Source: Paenibacillus alba
GTDB lineage: Bacteria; Bacillota; Bacilli; Paenibacillales; NBRC-103111
Length of the DNA stretch: 64,000 bases
Direction: 5' to 3'
NCBI RefSeq assembly: GCF_013204855.1
Contig: NZ_JABMKZ010000004.1
Location: 310,001-374,000 of the forward strand
Shown here: positions 1-7,810 of the stretch, in pieces
How positions within the stretch are numbered: position 1 is the stretch's first letter
Layout: every line of letters starts with the position of its first letter
Notes under the pieces: generated by a model
The model's input: the letters and a program-made list of their open reading frames with translations, nothing else
Told to the model about the DNA's origin: nothing
Databases searched by the model: none
Program-made: the position numbers and the translations under genes

Positions 1-248
1 AGAACACTAACTTCTCTGAACAGCTCCTCCTTCATGAAAGATGATTTAAGGACGACTGGTGTCCCATCGCTGCGGGTTGCGCGGAGCACGAAGTTATAGG
101 ATAAATTGGAAAATGGAGCTTGTGGACTAAAGCCAAAGCGGCTTGCACAGTCGGTGATCAGTCTAGGTAGCGACTCCGACCATGCGACGCCTTTCTCACC
201 GTGGAGTTCGTGCATTCTTTTAATAAATGTATCAGGGATCAAAACCAT
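1..248 (-). CDS. Aminoglycoside phosphotransferase-like protein, 5' part (cut by window edge)
   Basis: Only the first 82 codons are inside the window. Reading leftward from ATG at 248 the protein starts MVLIPDTFIKRMHELHG and runs through an N-lobe strand pattern ending DGTPVVLKSS, which resembles the ATP-binding lobe of the streptomycin/hydroxyurea kinase-like phosphotransferase family (the VLK lysine would be the nucleotide-binding one). AAAGGAG lies about 10 nt upstream of the ATG, which supports this start. The catalytic HGD loop lies beyond the edge, so family membership rests on the N-lobe only. No resistance phenotype can be claimed. Confidence 0.6.
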   Translation of the reverse strand, partial: MVLIPDTFIKRMHELHGEKGVAWSESLPRLITDCASRFGFSPQAPFSNLSYNFVLRATRSDGTPVVLKSSFMKEELFREVSV

Positions 249-366
249 GCTGGAATGGCTCCTTTCAGCGATGTAGTCATTTACAAGAAACACGTTTAAA
301 TACGGATATAAAAGTTTAGTTCTTTCCTTCTTAATCCTGCTGAGCGTTAAATCATTTAAATCAGAA

Positions 367-389
367 TAACACAATCCGTTTGTGTGTTA
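367..389. promoter_or_regulatory. Inverted repeat between divergent genes
   Basis: TAACACA (367-373) and TGTGTTA (383-389) form a perfect 7-bp inverted repeat with a 9-bp spacer. It lies between the leftward phosphotransferase and the rightward TVP38-family gene, so it could be an operator for either. No cognate regulator is evident nearby. Confidence 0.3.
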
Positions 390-449
390 CACTAAGTATG
401 ATCAACACCGCCAAAAGAAAGACTCAGACCAAGGGAGCCACCTTACCAA

Positions 450-1067
450 ATGAAGAAATGGTACACCATCTGCACGTATCTCGTGCTCATACTCATTGTC
501 TATGTATTCAAAGATGAAATTTTGCATTGGATGCAGTATGGGGATGCGCCCATTCTGCTTATTTTTGCGGCTGCGCTCGGTTTTATTATCGTGCCGGTCA
601 TCCCCTACAAAATAGTTATCGGCATGCTCGGGTTTATGTACGGTCCATTGCTGGGCGCTTTGATCAGTTGGACTGCTGCTTCCGTGGCGTCTGTCATTGT
701 TTTTTGGCTGGCACGCTACTTGTTTCAAAAGCAGGGCCGCGCTTACTTGTCCAAGTACGAGAAGCTGGAAAAGCTCCAAGTCGCGATTGAAAAAAATCCG
801 TTCCTGACTATTTTATTGGCTCGACTGATCCCGGTTATTCCTCAGGCTGTCGTTAATGTCATTCCTGCCATTACTTCCATTCCGGTCGTCACTTTCGCCG
901 TTGCGTCCGCATTGGGCAAAATTCCTGCCATGCTCCTGTTTGCGTTCATCGGCAGCAATCTGTTTGCTGGCACCAGCAAGCTTGTTTTGTCCGTCGGCGT
1001 GTATGTCCTTTTTTTGGCGTCCGTCTACGTCGTTTACCGTGTCTGGCTTAAGAAGCGATGGCTTTAA
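450..1067 (+). CDS. TVP38/TMEM64 family membrane protein
   Basis: This 205-aa polytopic membrane protein has about five or six hydrophobic segments. The central region carries the VTT/SNARE-associated domain layout: a PVIPYKIVIGMLGFMYGPLLG stretch around residues 49-68, then a conserved LARLIPVIPQ segment near 120-130 followed by an amphipathic/hydrophobic hairpin. The family is distantly related to DedA proteins and is linked to lipid transport across membranes; substrate is unknown here. ATG at 450 is preceded by AAGGGAG at 431-437. The gene stands alone, facing the SDR gene at 1156-1890. Confidence 0.85.
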   Translation: MKKWYTICTYLVLILIVYVFKDEILHWMQYGDAPILLIFAAALGFIIVPVIPYKIVIGMLGFMYGPLLGALISWTAASVASVIVFWLARYLFQKQGRAYLSKYEKLEKLQVAIEKNPFLTILLARLIPVIPQAVVNVIPAITSIPVVTFAVASALGKIPAMLLFAFIGSNLFAGTSKLVLSVGVYVLFLASVYVVYRVWLKKRWL

Positions 1068-1155
1068 GCCGTTATGCGGAAGTCTTCTCCGACGTCATGA
1101 GAGCTTTCGCAGGTGTTACACACCTTCGCTTTAGCGCAACGCGCCGCCGCTATCC

Positions 1156-1890
1156 CTAGAGCTCTTCAACAACAGTGCCCTGAATGAATTGATCCCCAAG
1201 CAATAAATTGACTAATTGTTCAGCTGTAGCAGCTGGGGTAGCAAGCATCCCGCGATCTTTTACCATTTTGAAAATTTCCGCAGAAGCAAACGTTTCTATC
1301 TTTGTATTTCTTGCTTCTTCCTGCAAACACGTATCAATCATCCCGGGCCAAACCGATACTACCTTCACTGCGAATGCTTGGTTTCCTTGTTCGACTCCAA
1401 CACATTTCGTAAAAACATCCAAGCCAGCCTTTGAAGCAGAATAAGCACTCATTCCAGGAAGATGATGTTTAGCAGAGCTGGAAGAAATATTCAGTACCCG
1501 TTTCTCAACCTGAAGTTCCTCGGAAAAACGAATAAATAATGAGGTCAATAGCATCGGAGCAAGTAAATTCACTGTAAGATTATGTTTAAATTCTTGAGCA
1601 CTTCCTTGTTCAACCCGAGACAACGGTGAAATGACTGCTGCATTATTAATCAGATAGACTCCTTCTATACTTGCCTTATCCATTTTGCTGAATGCTTTTT
1701 CCATCATAGCATCCACTTGTTCGACGTTGTTTAAATCAAATTCCAAGTAATCCATGTTACTGCTTTTTGCCATTAAGCTTTCGTTGATTTTTCTTGATAT
1801 ACAAATGAGGTGATGGTCCGGAGAAATAAGCTTATAGGTAATTGCCTCGCCTAGACCGCGCGATGTCCCAGTAATTATAAAATACTTCAA
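1156..1890 (-). CDS. yueD: Short-chain dehydrogenase, YueD-like (benzil reductase type)
   Basis: The 244-aa product is a classical SDR. It has the nucleotide motif TGTSRGLG (residues 7-14), LINNAAV near 80, and the catalytic Ser-Tyr-Lys set in NISSSSAKHH and SAYSASKAG (YxxxK). Length and spacing match Bacillus subtilis YueD, annotated as an (S)-benzoin-forming benzil reductase; the physiological carbonyl substrate is unknown. The start is TTG, preceded by AAAGGAGGG at a 6-nt distance; no better start exists. A good sigma-A promoter with a direct-repeat operator lies just upstream, so the gene is probably repressor-controlled. It is monocistronic. Confidence 0.85.
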   Translation of the reverse strand: MKYFIITGTSRGLGEAITYKLISPDHHLICISRKINESLMAKSSNMDYLEFDLNNVEQVDAMMEKAFSKMDKASIEGVYLINNAAVISPLSRVEQGSAQEFKHNLTVNLLAPMLLTSLFIRFSEELQVEKRVLNISSSSAKHHLPGMSAYSASKAGLDVFTKCVGVEQGNQAFAVKVVSVWPGMIDTCLQEEARNTKIETFASAEIFKMVKDRGMLATPAATAEQLVNLLLGDQFIQGTVVEEL

Positions 1891-1906
1891 CTGCGTCCCT
1901 CCTTTT

Positions 1907-1929
1907 TTAGTACCTAGTATTAGTACCTA
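1907..1929 (-). promoter_or_regulatory. Direct-repeat operator of the YueD-like gene
   Basis: TTAGTACCTA occurs twice (1907-1916 and 1920-1929), 13 bp apart, between the -10 box and the ribosome binding site of the SDR gene. Repeats in this position usually bind a repressor. The TAGTAC content resembles operators of HxlR-type redox regulators, but that assignment is inference and no such regulator is encoded in the window. Confidence 0.5.
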
Positions 1930-1933
1930 CCCA

Positions 1934-1962
1934 AATATAACCCATTATATGGAACTAATCAA
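1934..1962 (-). promoter_or_regulatory. Sigma-A promoter of the YueD-like gene
   Basis: On the minus strand TTGATT (complement of 1957-1962) and TATATT (complement of 1934-1939) are separated by exactly 17 bp and precede the TTG start by about 45 bp. Confidence 0.6.
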
Positions 1963-1969
1963 TAAATGC

Positions 1970-2007
1970 GAAAAGAGCAGCTGCCGTGGCAGCTACTCTT
2001 TTTTTAA
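1970..2007. terminator. Rho-independent terminator, downstream of serine hydrolase
   Basis: The hairpin is AAAAGAG-AGCTGCC, a 2-nt loop, then GGCAGCT-CTCTTTTTTT. It can act in both directions. It lies 60 bp past the stop of the leftward gene ending at 2068. Confidence 0.8.
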
Positions 2008-2067
2008 AACTATCCGTTGCTTTACGATATTTCAAACTTAAACCACTCCTATTTAGAACCCCATACT

Positions 2068-3522
2068 TTATTGCTCCAACAACCGTTCGCCTCTCATCAG
2101 TAACGTTTCTTGCGGCCCGAAGCTAACGTTCAGAATAATTTCGAATGTGAGTTGTGTCCCCTCTGAACGGCAAACGACTGTATGGCAAAACGGTGTCTCT
2201 AAATATCTCACAGTCAGCTCCAGCGTATCCGGATCTCTCCAAGTAAAGCTGACTGCAACTTGCTGTTCCAAGCCTTGATTCAAGCTGGATTTTTGTTCGA
2301 TCCACGCCCCCCGGCCGCACCGGAAATGGTGATCGCCAATTTGATCTCGAAGCTGGATACTCGCTTCACCCTCGTCAAAGCGAATAGTGAACGTATCCCA
2401 ACGCAGACTATTTTCCTCAAGTTGATACTGCCCGGCAAACGCCGTTTCTTGGGGAGATGAGACTCCTAATTGCGGTGGTTGAAGGCACAACTGCTGTAGC
2501 CGCTCCGCTAACTCGATAGCTGATTCCTCTAAATACGGCAGTGGTGTTGGTACCATAGCTGGCAGCAAATGCGTCCATATTGCGTCAAGCACTGCTTGCA
2601 TATTATTCAGTCCTGCTGTAATCGCAATGACAGCGTTTTGCTGCGGCATTACGATGCAAAATTGCCCGAACGCACCGTCGCCCCTGTATGCATCATGTCG
2701 GCAGCTCCAGAATTGATAGCCGTATCCTTGAGCCCAATCGCTCTCACCGCCGTCGCCGTTCGAAATTTGCTTCGAAGTTGCTTCCGCCACCCACGCTTCA
2801 GGAATGATACGATCTCCATTCCATATCCCCTGCTGCAAATAAAGTTGTCCGAATTTGGCGATGCTTTCCGTTGTAAGGCTAAGCCCCCAACCACCTGCGT
2901 GAATGCCGCGCGGACATGTTTCCCACGTTGCATGATAGATCCCGAGTGGATCGAGCAAACGTGGCTGCAAATAGTCCATCAGAGATTGTCCGGTTACTTT
3001 GTGTAAAATCGCAGAAAGCATATAAGTTGCCCCGCTGTTATATACGAAATTAGTTCCCGGTGCGTGCTCGACCGGCTGCTGCAGAAAGGCTTCGGCCCAG
3101 TTGCCGTTCTCATTCTTCCTAAGCGAACCCAACGTATCTTGCGCATGCCCTGTTCCCATCATCAGCAAATGACGAATTTGCATGGCCGACAAATTCGGCA
3201 ACACCTCATCCGGCGTCTCGTCTGGAAAAAACGATATCACTTGATCGTCCAGAGAGAGGATGCCTTCTGAAACAGCTAGTCCGATGGCGGTTGAAGTAAA
3301 ACTTTTGCTGAGCGAAAATAGTAAATGCGGAAGCTCAGCCACATACGGATTCCACCATCCTTCGGTGACGACGAAGCCGTTTCTGAGCAGCATGAAGCTA
3401 TGAAGCTCCAGATTGTGTGTTTCTACCGCTCCCAGAAATGCCACAATGGCTGACGAGGGCAGACCCTGTGCCTCAGGGGTGCTGCGGGGCAAAGCAAGCT
3501 CGTTTTTCACATTCAAACTCAT
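2068..3522 (-). CDS. Serine hydrolase, class C beta-lactamase/PBP4* fold
   Basis: The 484-aa product carries the active-site S70-L-S-K73 motif in FSLSKSF and Y161-N-S in FVYNSGATY, the SxxK and YxN signatures of the AmpC/esterase fold. A C-terminal extension of about 130 residues (from roughly 355) looks like an extra beta-rich domain. No signal peptide is visible, so it is probably cytoplasmic, acting as an esterase or peptidase rather than an antibiotic beta-lactamase. I chose ATG at 3522 (MSLNVKNELALP) because GGAG sits 10 nt upstream; the longer reading frame would begin at a TTG at 3543 whose upstream lacks a site. A terminator follows at 1970-2007. Confidence 0.85.
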   Translation of the reverse strand: MSLNVKNELALPRSTPEAQGLPSSAIVAFLGAVETHNLELHSFMLLRNGFVVTEGWWNPYVAELPHLLFSLSKSFTSTAIGLAVSEGILSLDDQVISFFPDETPDEVLPNLSAMQIRHLLMMGTGHAQDTLGSLRKNENGNWAEAFLQQPVEHAPGTNFVYNSGATYMLSAILHKVTGQSLMDYLQPRLLDPLGIYHATWETCPRGIHAGGWGLSLTTESIAKFGQLYLQQGIWNGDRIIPEAWVAEATSKQISNGDGGESDWAQGYGYQFWSCRHDAYRGDGAFGQFCIVMPQQNAVIAITAGLNNMQAVLDAIWTHLLPAMVPTPLPYLEESAIELAERLQQLCLQPPQLGVSSPQETAFAGQYQLEENSLRWDTFTIRFDEGEASIQLRDQIGDHHFRCGRGAWIEQKSSLNQGLEQQVAVSFTWRDPDTLELTVRYLETPFCHTVVCRSEGTQLTFEIILNVSFGPQETLLMRGERLLEQ

Positions 3523-3879
3523 AAAATAACCACTCCATCCCAACTCAAAGTTTGGTGATCAATATGACTTCGTTACCGATCTCTATGTGACTATAACCCC
3601 TTTGATCTAACATTATCTGAATCTTTTGAGATCGTCTACCATTTTTCACTCTGGATGTAGGCAGCGGTACTATTCCTCTTTTCATTGCTATCAACCGCCA
3701 GCCAGTCAACAGCCCAGAATCCAGACAGATACTCGATGAAGTCATGAACACGACATGCATCCCTGAGGGTTACCCCGTAGTCTGCTCTACTAACTATGAA
3801 AACTTTGATTTTCTTGTATATTAATTCATTATGCTGTATTATTATACAAAAATAATGTACACAAATAGGAGAATTTATC
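3523..3879. other. Intergenic region with no confident gene
   Basis: 357 bp between divergent genes. Two overlapping minus-strand frames (3545-3760 and 3636-3881) read like plausible but unrecognised protein, one picking up where the other stops near the residues SNEKR. They could be a frameshifted remnant; neither has a ribosome binding site. The promoters of both flanking genes must also lie here. Confidence 0.35.
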
Positions 3880-4326
3880 ATGACATTTTATCTAAGAAAT
3901 GCACAAGCTAATGATGTAAACCACTTAACCGAGTTAATGTACGAATACATCGTTGGTTTTTATCAAAAACCTAGACCAGCCACGGAAAAAGTACATGCTT
4001 TAATTCAAACCCTTATGGACGAGCAAAAAGGTATTCAGTTTGTAGCGGAACAAGATGGAAAGTTAATTGGCTTCGCTACGTTGTATTTTGCATTTAGTAC
4101 GATGAAAGCTGACAAAATCACGATTATGAATGATCTCTTTGTGCTTGAGCAGTTTAGACATACAGAAGTGGAAGCTGAACTGTTTGTCCACTGTCAAAAT
4201 TACTCGCGAGATCACGGATATGCCTACATGTCATGGATAACAGCTCCCGAAAATAAGCGAGCCCAGCACTTATTTGATAAATTAGGCGGAGCCCAAGGGG
4301 ATTGGGTCAACTATTCTATCGTGTAA
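3880..4326 (+). CDS. GNAT family N-acetyltransferase
   Basis: A 148-aa single-domain acetyltransferase. Strands and helices follow the GNAT order: a substrate-binding N-terminal helix pair, QFVAEQDGKLIGFATLYFAFST (beta2-4 hairpin, about residues 49-70), an IMNDLFVLEQFRHTEVEAEL acetyl-CoA-binding segment in which the usual RGxG signature is degenerate, and a C-terminal NKRAQHLFDKLGG element. AGGAG lies 8 nt before the ATG. The acceptor is unknown. A terminator follows immediately, so the gene is monocistronic. Confidence 0.8.
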   Translation: MTFYLRNAQANDVNHLTELMYEYIVGFYQKPRPATEKVHALIQTLMDEQKGIQFVAEQDGKLIGFATLYFAFSTMKADKITIMNDLFVLEQFRHTEVEAELFVHCQNYSRDHGYAYMSWITAPENKRAQHLFDKLGGAQGDWVNYSIV

Positions 4327-4353
4327 GCAAAGATAATCTGATAAGAAAATAAC

Positions 4354-4382
4354 AAGATCGCGCATGTACTGGCGGTCTTTTT
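4354..4382 (+). terminator. Terminator of the GNAT gene
   Basis: AAGATCGC and GCGGTCTT pair (one G-T) around a 10-nt loop, followed by a T-run ending at 4382. Confidence 0.75.
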
Positions 4383-4421
4383 GGCGTTCTCATTTGCCCC
4401 AACCGGCGATTCAAATGAATA

Positions 4422-4451
4422 TTCAGTTTTTCTTCAGAATTCCTTTATATT
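4422..4451 (+). promoter_or_regulatory. Candidate response-regulator site and promoter of the methyltransferase-DedA-RR-HK operon
   Basis: TTCAG occurs at 4422-4426 and 4433-4437, an 11-bp direct repeat, followed by a TATATT -10 box at 4446-4451. There is no good -35 hexamer; the repeat occupies its place. OmpR-family regulators bind 11-bp direct repeats next to weak -35 regions, so autoregulation by the operon's own regulator is plausible but unproved. Confidence 0.35.
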
Positions 4452-4525
4452 TTCCTTGGTTCGTTCTGCAGAATATTTCTTTACGATGTAGTCATCGGAA
4501 CTACTGAAGGGAGAGAATCACTTAC

Positions 4526-5095
4526 ATGTTGAGTGGACTAAAAGATCAACTGCTTTTTCTATATAAGTTCATGCGTGCGCCGAAGCAAATTGGCAGCGTG
4601 ACACCTAGCTCTGTTTTTCTAGCCAAAAAGATGCTCGAATCCGTTCCCTGGGGACAGGTGAAGAACGTCGCCGAACTCGGGGCAGGTACAGGCGCGATAA
4701 CCAAGCAGATGAATAACGTTTTACAGGAAGAAACACAAGTGATGTTATTCGAGAAAGACTCATTTCTGCGCGGCCAATTGATCACACGGTTTCCCGATTA
4801 TACGTGCCATGAGGACGCATGCATGCTTCAATCGGCCGTACAGAGCGAAGGAATCAATGAGCTGGATTGCATCTTAAGCGGACTTCCATTTTTTAATTTT
4901 CCAGAACCATTGCGCGAGAAGCTCATCCAGCAAATCCAAGTCTCACTGAAACCTGGGGGGTTATTTATCGCCTTCCAATATTCGCAGCAGATGAGAAAAC
5001 GGCTCAACCAACAATTCGATATCGAGCGTATTCATTTTGTCCCCTTGAATGTCCCACCTGCATTCGTATACGTCTGCCGAAAAAGGTTACCCTGA
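4526..5095 (+). CDS. SAM-dependent methyltransferase, phospholipid N-methyltransferase-like
   Basis: The 189-aa protein has SAM motif I VAELGAGTGAITKQM (about residues 48-62), an acidic post-motif II LFEKD, and CILSGLPFF in the catalytic NPPF-like position, an arrangement shared by PmtA-type phospholipid methyltransferases and rRNA dimethylases. The N-terminal amphipathic stretch (residues 1-30, KFMRAPKQIGSVTPSS) is typical of the PmtA-like group and may bind the membrane. AGGGAGAG lies 10 nt upstream of the ATG. It is the first gene of a tight operon with DedA and a two-component system, which supports a membrane-lipid role, though the substrate is not proved. Confidence 0.75.
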   Translation: MLSGLKDQLLFLYKFMRAPKQIGSVTPSSVFLAKKMLESVPWGQVKNVAELGAGTGAITKQMNNVLQEETQVMLFEKDSFLRGQLITRFPDYTCHEDACMLQSAVQSEGINELDCILSGLPFFNFPEPLREKLIQQIQVSLKPGGLFIAFQYSQQMRKRLNQQFDIERIHFVPLNVPPAFVYVCRKRLP

Positions 5096-5131
5096 TGCTT
5101 ACGCAAAATCCATATAAGGAGGCTATTGTTT

Positions 5132-5764
5132 ATGAATTATGAAACCCTTCTTTCACTTATTCAGCAATATGGCTATGCAGCTCTATTTTTGGCTTTATGG
5201 CTTGGCATAGTTGGCATCCCGATTCCGGATGAAGTTGTTGTCATGACTAGTGGTGCCGTAACGGTTAATGCGCTGCTGCTGCCTCTTCCCGCTTTTATTC
5301 TGACCTATTTGGGTGTCTGTTCAGGTTTATCTTTAGGCTATGTGCTTGGCAAATACGTGGGCTCACCCGTGTTAGCTAAATTGCAGCGCAAGAAGAAAAT
5401 GGAAAAATACTTGCTTTTTTCAGAGACTCTTGTTCGAAAATATGGTAACTTTGGAATATGCATCAGTTATTTTGTTCCCATCATTCGTCATGTAATGCCC
5501 TATGTGGTTGGCTCTCATAAAATAACATTCAAACAGTACGCCCTCTACTCCTATACAACAGGGCTGGTCTGGACATTTCTGTACTTTATGATTGGACGAT
5601 ACATTGGTGATCATGCTTGGGAAGCCGGAAATTTAATTTACCAATACAGCCTGCGATTCATTTGGGTGCCGTTCGTGATTCTCGTGGTTTGGGCGCTTAT
5701 TCGTTATGCCAGAAGTAAAACCAACAAAGGAGGGATTCCTTATGACGATGAAGGTTCTCGTTAG
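5132..5764 (+). CDS. DedA family membrane protein
   Basis: The 210-aa protein has the DedA signature GIPIPDEVV (about residues 28-36), a second conserved GYVLGKYVG segment, and a later RHVMPYVVGSHK motif with the conserved arginine. Several hydrophobic helices follow. DedA proteins include undecaprenyl-phosphate flippases (UptA) and others needed for antimicrobial-peptide tolerance. I chose ATG at 5132 because AAGGAGG (5116-5122) is 9 nt upstream; an in-frame TTG at 5126 is too close. Its 3' end overlaps the response regulator by 23 bp, implying translational coupling. Confidence 0.85.
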   Translation: MNYETLLSLIQQYGYAALFLALWLGIVGIPIPDEVVVMTSGAVTVNALLLPLPAFILTYLGVCSGLSLGYVLGKYVGSPVLAKLQRKKKMEKYLLFSETLVRKYGNFGICISYFVPIIRHVMPYVVGSHKITFKQYALYSYTTGLVWTFLYFMIGRYIGDHAWEAGNLIYQYSLRFIWVPFVILVVWALIRYARSKTNKGGIPYDDEGSR

Positions 5765-6440
5765 CGACGACGATCCAGAAATTCGCGATGTGATTCGCAT
5801 CTATTTGCAAAACGAAGGATACCAGGTGTTTGAGGCGGAGGATGGCGTTCAGGCTATTGAATTGCTGCGCCGAGAGCCGGTTCACTTGATTATACTCGAC
5901 ATCATGATGCCTAATATGGATGGCATCAAGGCTTGCTTCAAAATCAGAGAAATGACGAAAATACCCATTATTATGCTCTCTGCCAAAGGCGAGGATATTG
6001 ACAAAATAACAGGGCTTACCACGGGAGCGGACGACTACTTAGCCAAGCCCTTTAATCCGCTCGAGCTAATCGCCAGAGTAAGAGCACAGCTGCGCAGGCA
6101 GATGTTCACGGAAGGAACTGAAGCCAGCAAAGCCTCCGATACTAGCTTTATGGAAATCGACGATTTAGTAATCAATAAGAATAAGCATCTGGTGACAATT
6201 CGCGGCAAAGAAGCGACACTTACGCCAATCGAATTTTCCATTCTCGAGCTGCTTGCCGGCCATCGCGGACAAGTGTTCAACGTGGAGCAAATTTACAGGA
6301 ATGTTTGGAAGGAAGACAAATTTCTATCCGACAATACGGTAATGGTCCATGTGCGCAATATTCGTGAGAAGATTGAAGACAATCCACGTGAACCGCGATT
6401 CATCAAAACCGTTTGGGGAGTGGGATATAAAGTTGAATAG
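5742..6440 (+). CDS. OmpR/PhoB-family response regulator (VanR-like)
   Basis: The 232-aa protein has an N-terminal receiver domain with the acidic pair near residue 10, phospho-acceptor D53 (LILDIMMPNMDG), conserved T/S (MLSAK) and K102 (AKPF), then a C-terminal winged helix of the OmpR type from about residue 135 (LTPIEFSILELLAGHRGQVF ... GVGYK). ATG at 5742 has AAAGGAGGG 7 nt upstream; the frame is open further up but inside the DedA gene without a site. It overlaps both neighbours and is the partner of the downstream kinase. Its sequence is close to VanR-type regulators. Confidence 0.9.
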   Translation: MTMKVLVSDDDPEIRDVIRIYLQNEGYQVFEAEDGVQAIELLRREPVHLIILDIMMPNMDGIKACFKIREMTKIPIIMLSAKGEDIDKITGLTTGADDYLAKPFNPLELIARVRAQLRRQMFTEGTEASKASDTSFMEIDDLVINKNKHLVTIRGKEATLTPIEFSILELLAGHRGQVFNVEQIYRNVWKEDKFLSDNTVMVHVRNIREKIEDNPREPRFIKTVWGVGYKVE

Positions 6441-7539
6441 TGAATTTCTCTCTCTCTTGAACTGGAAAAAAAGCATTCGGCTGCGCTTGCTGGGGTCACT
6501 CCTTTTAAGCCTAATTGTTTCATTTTTTGGAACAACAGTCCTCGCTAATATTTGGCTGTTTCTACTTCCTCATATTGCCATGCCTGAATTAGTCGCTGCA
6601 ACCACTTCCTTCCTGTCCTTTCTATGCATCTTCCTGCTCGTTTCCTTCTTCTTGATGCGTCATATCGTCCGTTACATCCGGACTCTTGCCGACGGGCTCA
6701 TGTCGATAGCCAAGGGGGATCTCGATTATCGTGTTCCTTTAACGAGTCAAGACGAGTTGGGGGTTGTCGCCCAAAACATTAATTATATGGCGGAGCAATT
6801 GCAAAGCATGATGAATAGAGAACGACAAATCGAGATGTCCAAAATGGAGCTAATCACGCATGTTTCCCATGATTTACGCACGCCTTTAACAAGCATCATC
6901 GGTTATTTAAACCTGCTCAAAAATGATAACTATCAAAACCTGGATGAACATAAACGATACATCAATAACACTTATAATAAGACCCAGCAATTGAAAAAGC
7001 TGATCGACGATCTCTTCGAGTATACCCGTCTAACTAGCGGCGACGTCAATCTCTCCTTTCAAATAATTGATCTCAGCAGCTTGCTGGAGCAAATCATCAT
7101 TGAGTTCGAACCGATTGCCCAAGAACTCTCCCTAACGGTCAGGAAGGATTGGGAATTGAAGCCTCTCCTTGCTAACGTGAATGTCGAAAAGTTCGTTCGG
7201 GCAGTCGATAACCTGCTCATGAATGCACTCAAGTTCTCCTTGAAATCCGGTGAAATTACCGTTCGACTTACCGAACATAACAATCAAATTATGCTCGCCA
7301 TTGAAAATTGGGGGATCCCGATAACCGAGGATCAAGAGAAGCAATTGTTCGAACGTTTTTATAAGGCGGAGCCTTCGCGGCGCGATCGCGACATGCTTAC
7401 GGGCGCAGGACTAGGTCTATCCATTGCCAAATACATCGTCGAGCTCCATAACGGACGAATTGGGCTGACTCATTCCAATGGGCATTTCACCTTTTTTATC
7501 GAGCTGCCACGAGAAGTACTCCTAAAAGAAAAGTCTTGA
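6433..7539 (+). CDS. VanS-like sensor histidine kinase
   Basis: The 368-aa kinase has two membrane helices (about residues 15-40 and 55-75) with a very short extracellular loop of about 15 residues, a HAMP domain (76-128), the dimerisation/phosphoacceptor helix with H146 (THVSHDLRTPL), and an ATPase domain with N-box NLLMNALKFS, and GAGLGLSIAKYI. The short sensor loop is typical of VanS-type and intramembrane-sensing kinases that monitor cell-wall intermediates or peptides. The likely start is TTG at 6433, overlapping the regulator stop by 8 bp, with GGGGAG about 12 nt upstream. No ATG fits. Confidence 0.85.
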   Translation: MNSEFLSLLNWKKSIRLRLLGSLLLSLIVSFFGTTVLANIWLFLLPHIAMPELVAATTSFLSFLCIFLLVSFFLMRHIVRYIRTLADGLMSIAKGDLDYRVPLTSQDELGVVAQNINYMAEQLQSMMNRERQIEMSKMELITHVSHDLRTPLTSIIGYLNLLKNDNYQNLDEHKRYINNTYNKTQQLKKLIDDLFEYTRLTSGDVNLSFQIIDLSSLLEQIIIEFEPIAQELSLTVRKDWELKPLLANVNVEKFVRAVDNLLMNALKFSLKSGEITVRLTEHNNQIMLAIENWGIPITEDQEKQLFERFYKAEPSRRDRDMLTGAGLGLSIAKYIVELHNGRIGLTHSNGHFTFFIELPREVLLKEKS

Positions 7540-7601
7540 GGAACGTCCCGTGCTCACTTCGGGAATAGCTGGGATAAGCGTCCTGCCCATTTATGGGTAA
7601 A

Positions 7602-7617
7602 CCTGTGATTATGCATC
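7602..7617 (+). repeat. Isolated degenerate core related to the four-core arrays
   Basis: CCTGTGATTATGCATC resembles the core CCTGCGATTATGCAGG seen in the arrays at 7811, 51021 and 58435. It stands about 209 bp before the first array without companions at the usual spacing, so it is probably a decayed remnant. Confidence 0.4.
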
Positions 7618-7664
7618 TTTTGGTGCTTGGTTTAGTCGGGAGGCTTTTCTTCACGACTGCAGAA

Positions 7665-7758
7665 GCTTTACTTCACAAGCGGTGTAGCTAATCTACACGA
7701 CTGAAGCAGCTTTACTTCACAAGCGGTGTAGCTAATCTACACGACTGAAGCAGCTAAT
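7665..7758 (+). repeat. 44-bp tandem repeat, two copies plus a partial third
   Basis: GCTTTACTTCACAAGCGG begins at 7665 and again at 7709; a partial third GCTAA starts at 7753. Each unit contains the hairpin GTGTAGCTAATCTACAC and ends ACGACTGAAGCA. The copies are almost identical, suggesting recent duplication. It sits between the kinase gene and the first four-core array. Confidence 0.8.
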
Positions 7759-7810
7759 CAAGCTAAAGCTCATGCCGCCTTTGGCTTCCACTCCACCCCA
7801 CCCCATAAAA

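Noticed and set aside
1-248. Calling the left-edge gene and the one at 55621-56499 aminoglycoside resistance genes
   Set aside because: Both are phosphotransferase-fold proteins; the first is incomplete and the second has generic motifs. Resistance cannot be inferred.
3545-3881. Possible frameshifted gene from two minus-strand frames
   Set aside because: No ribosome binding site, no recognisable family, and the join is only a guess; kept as an intergenic note.
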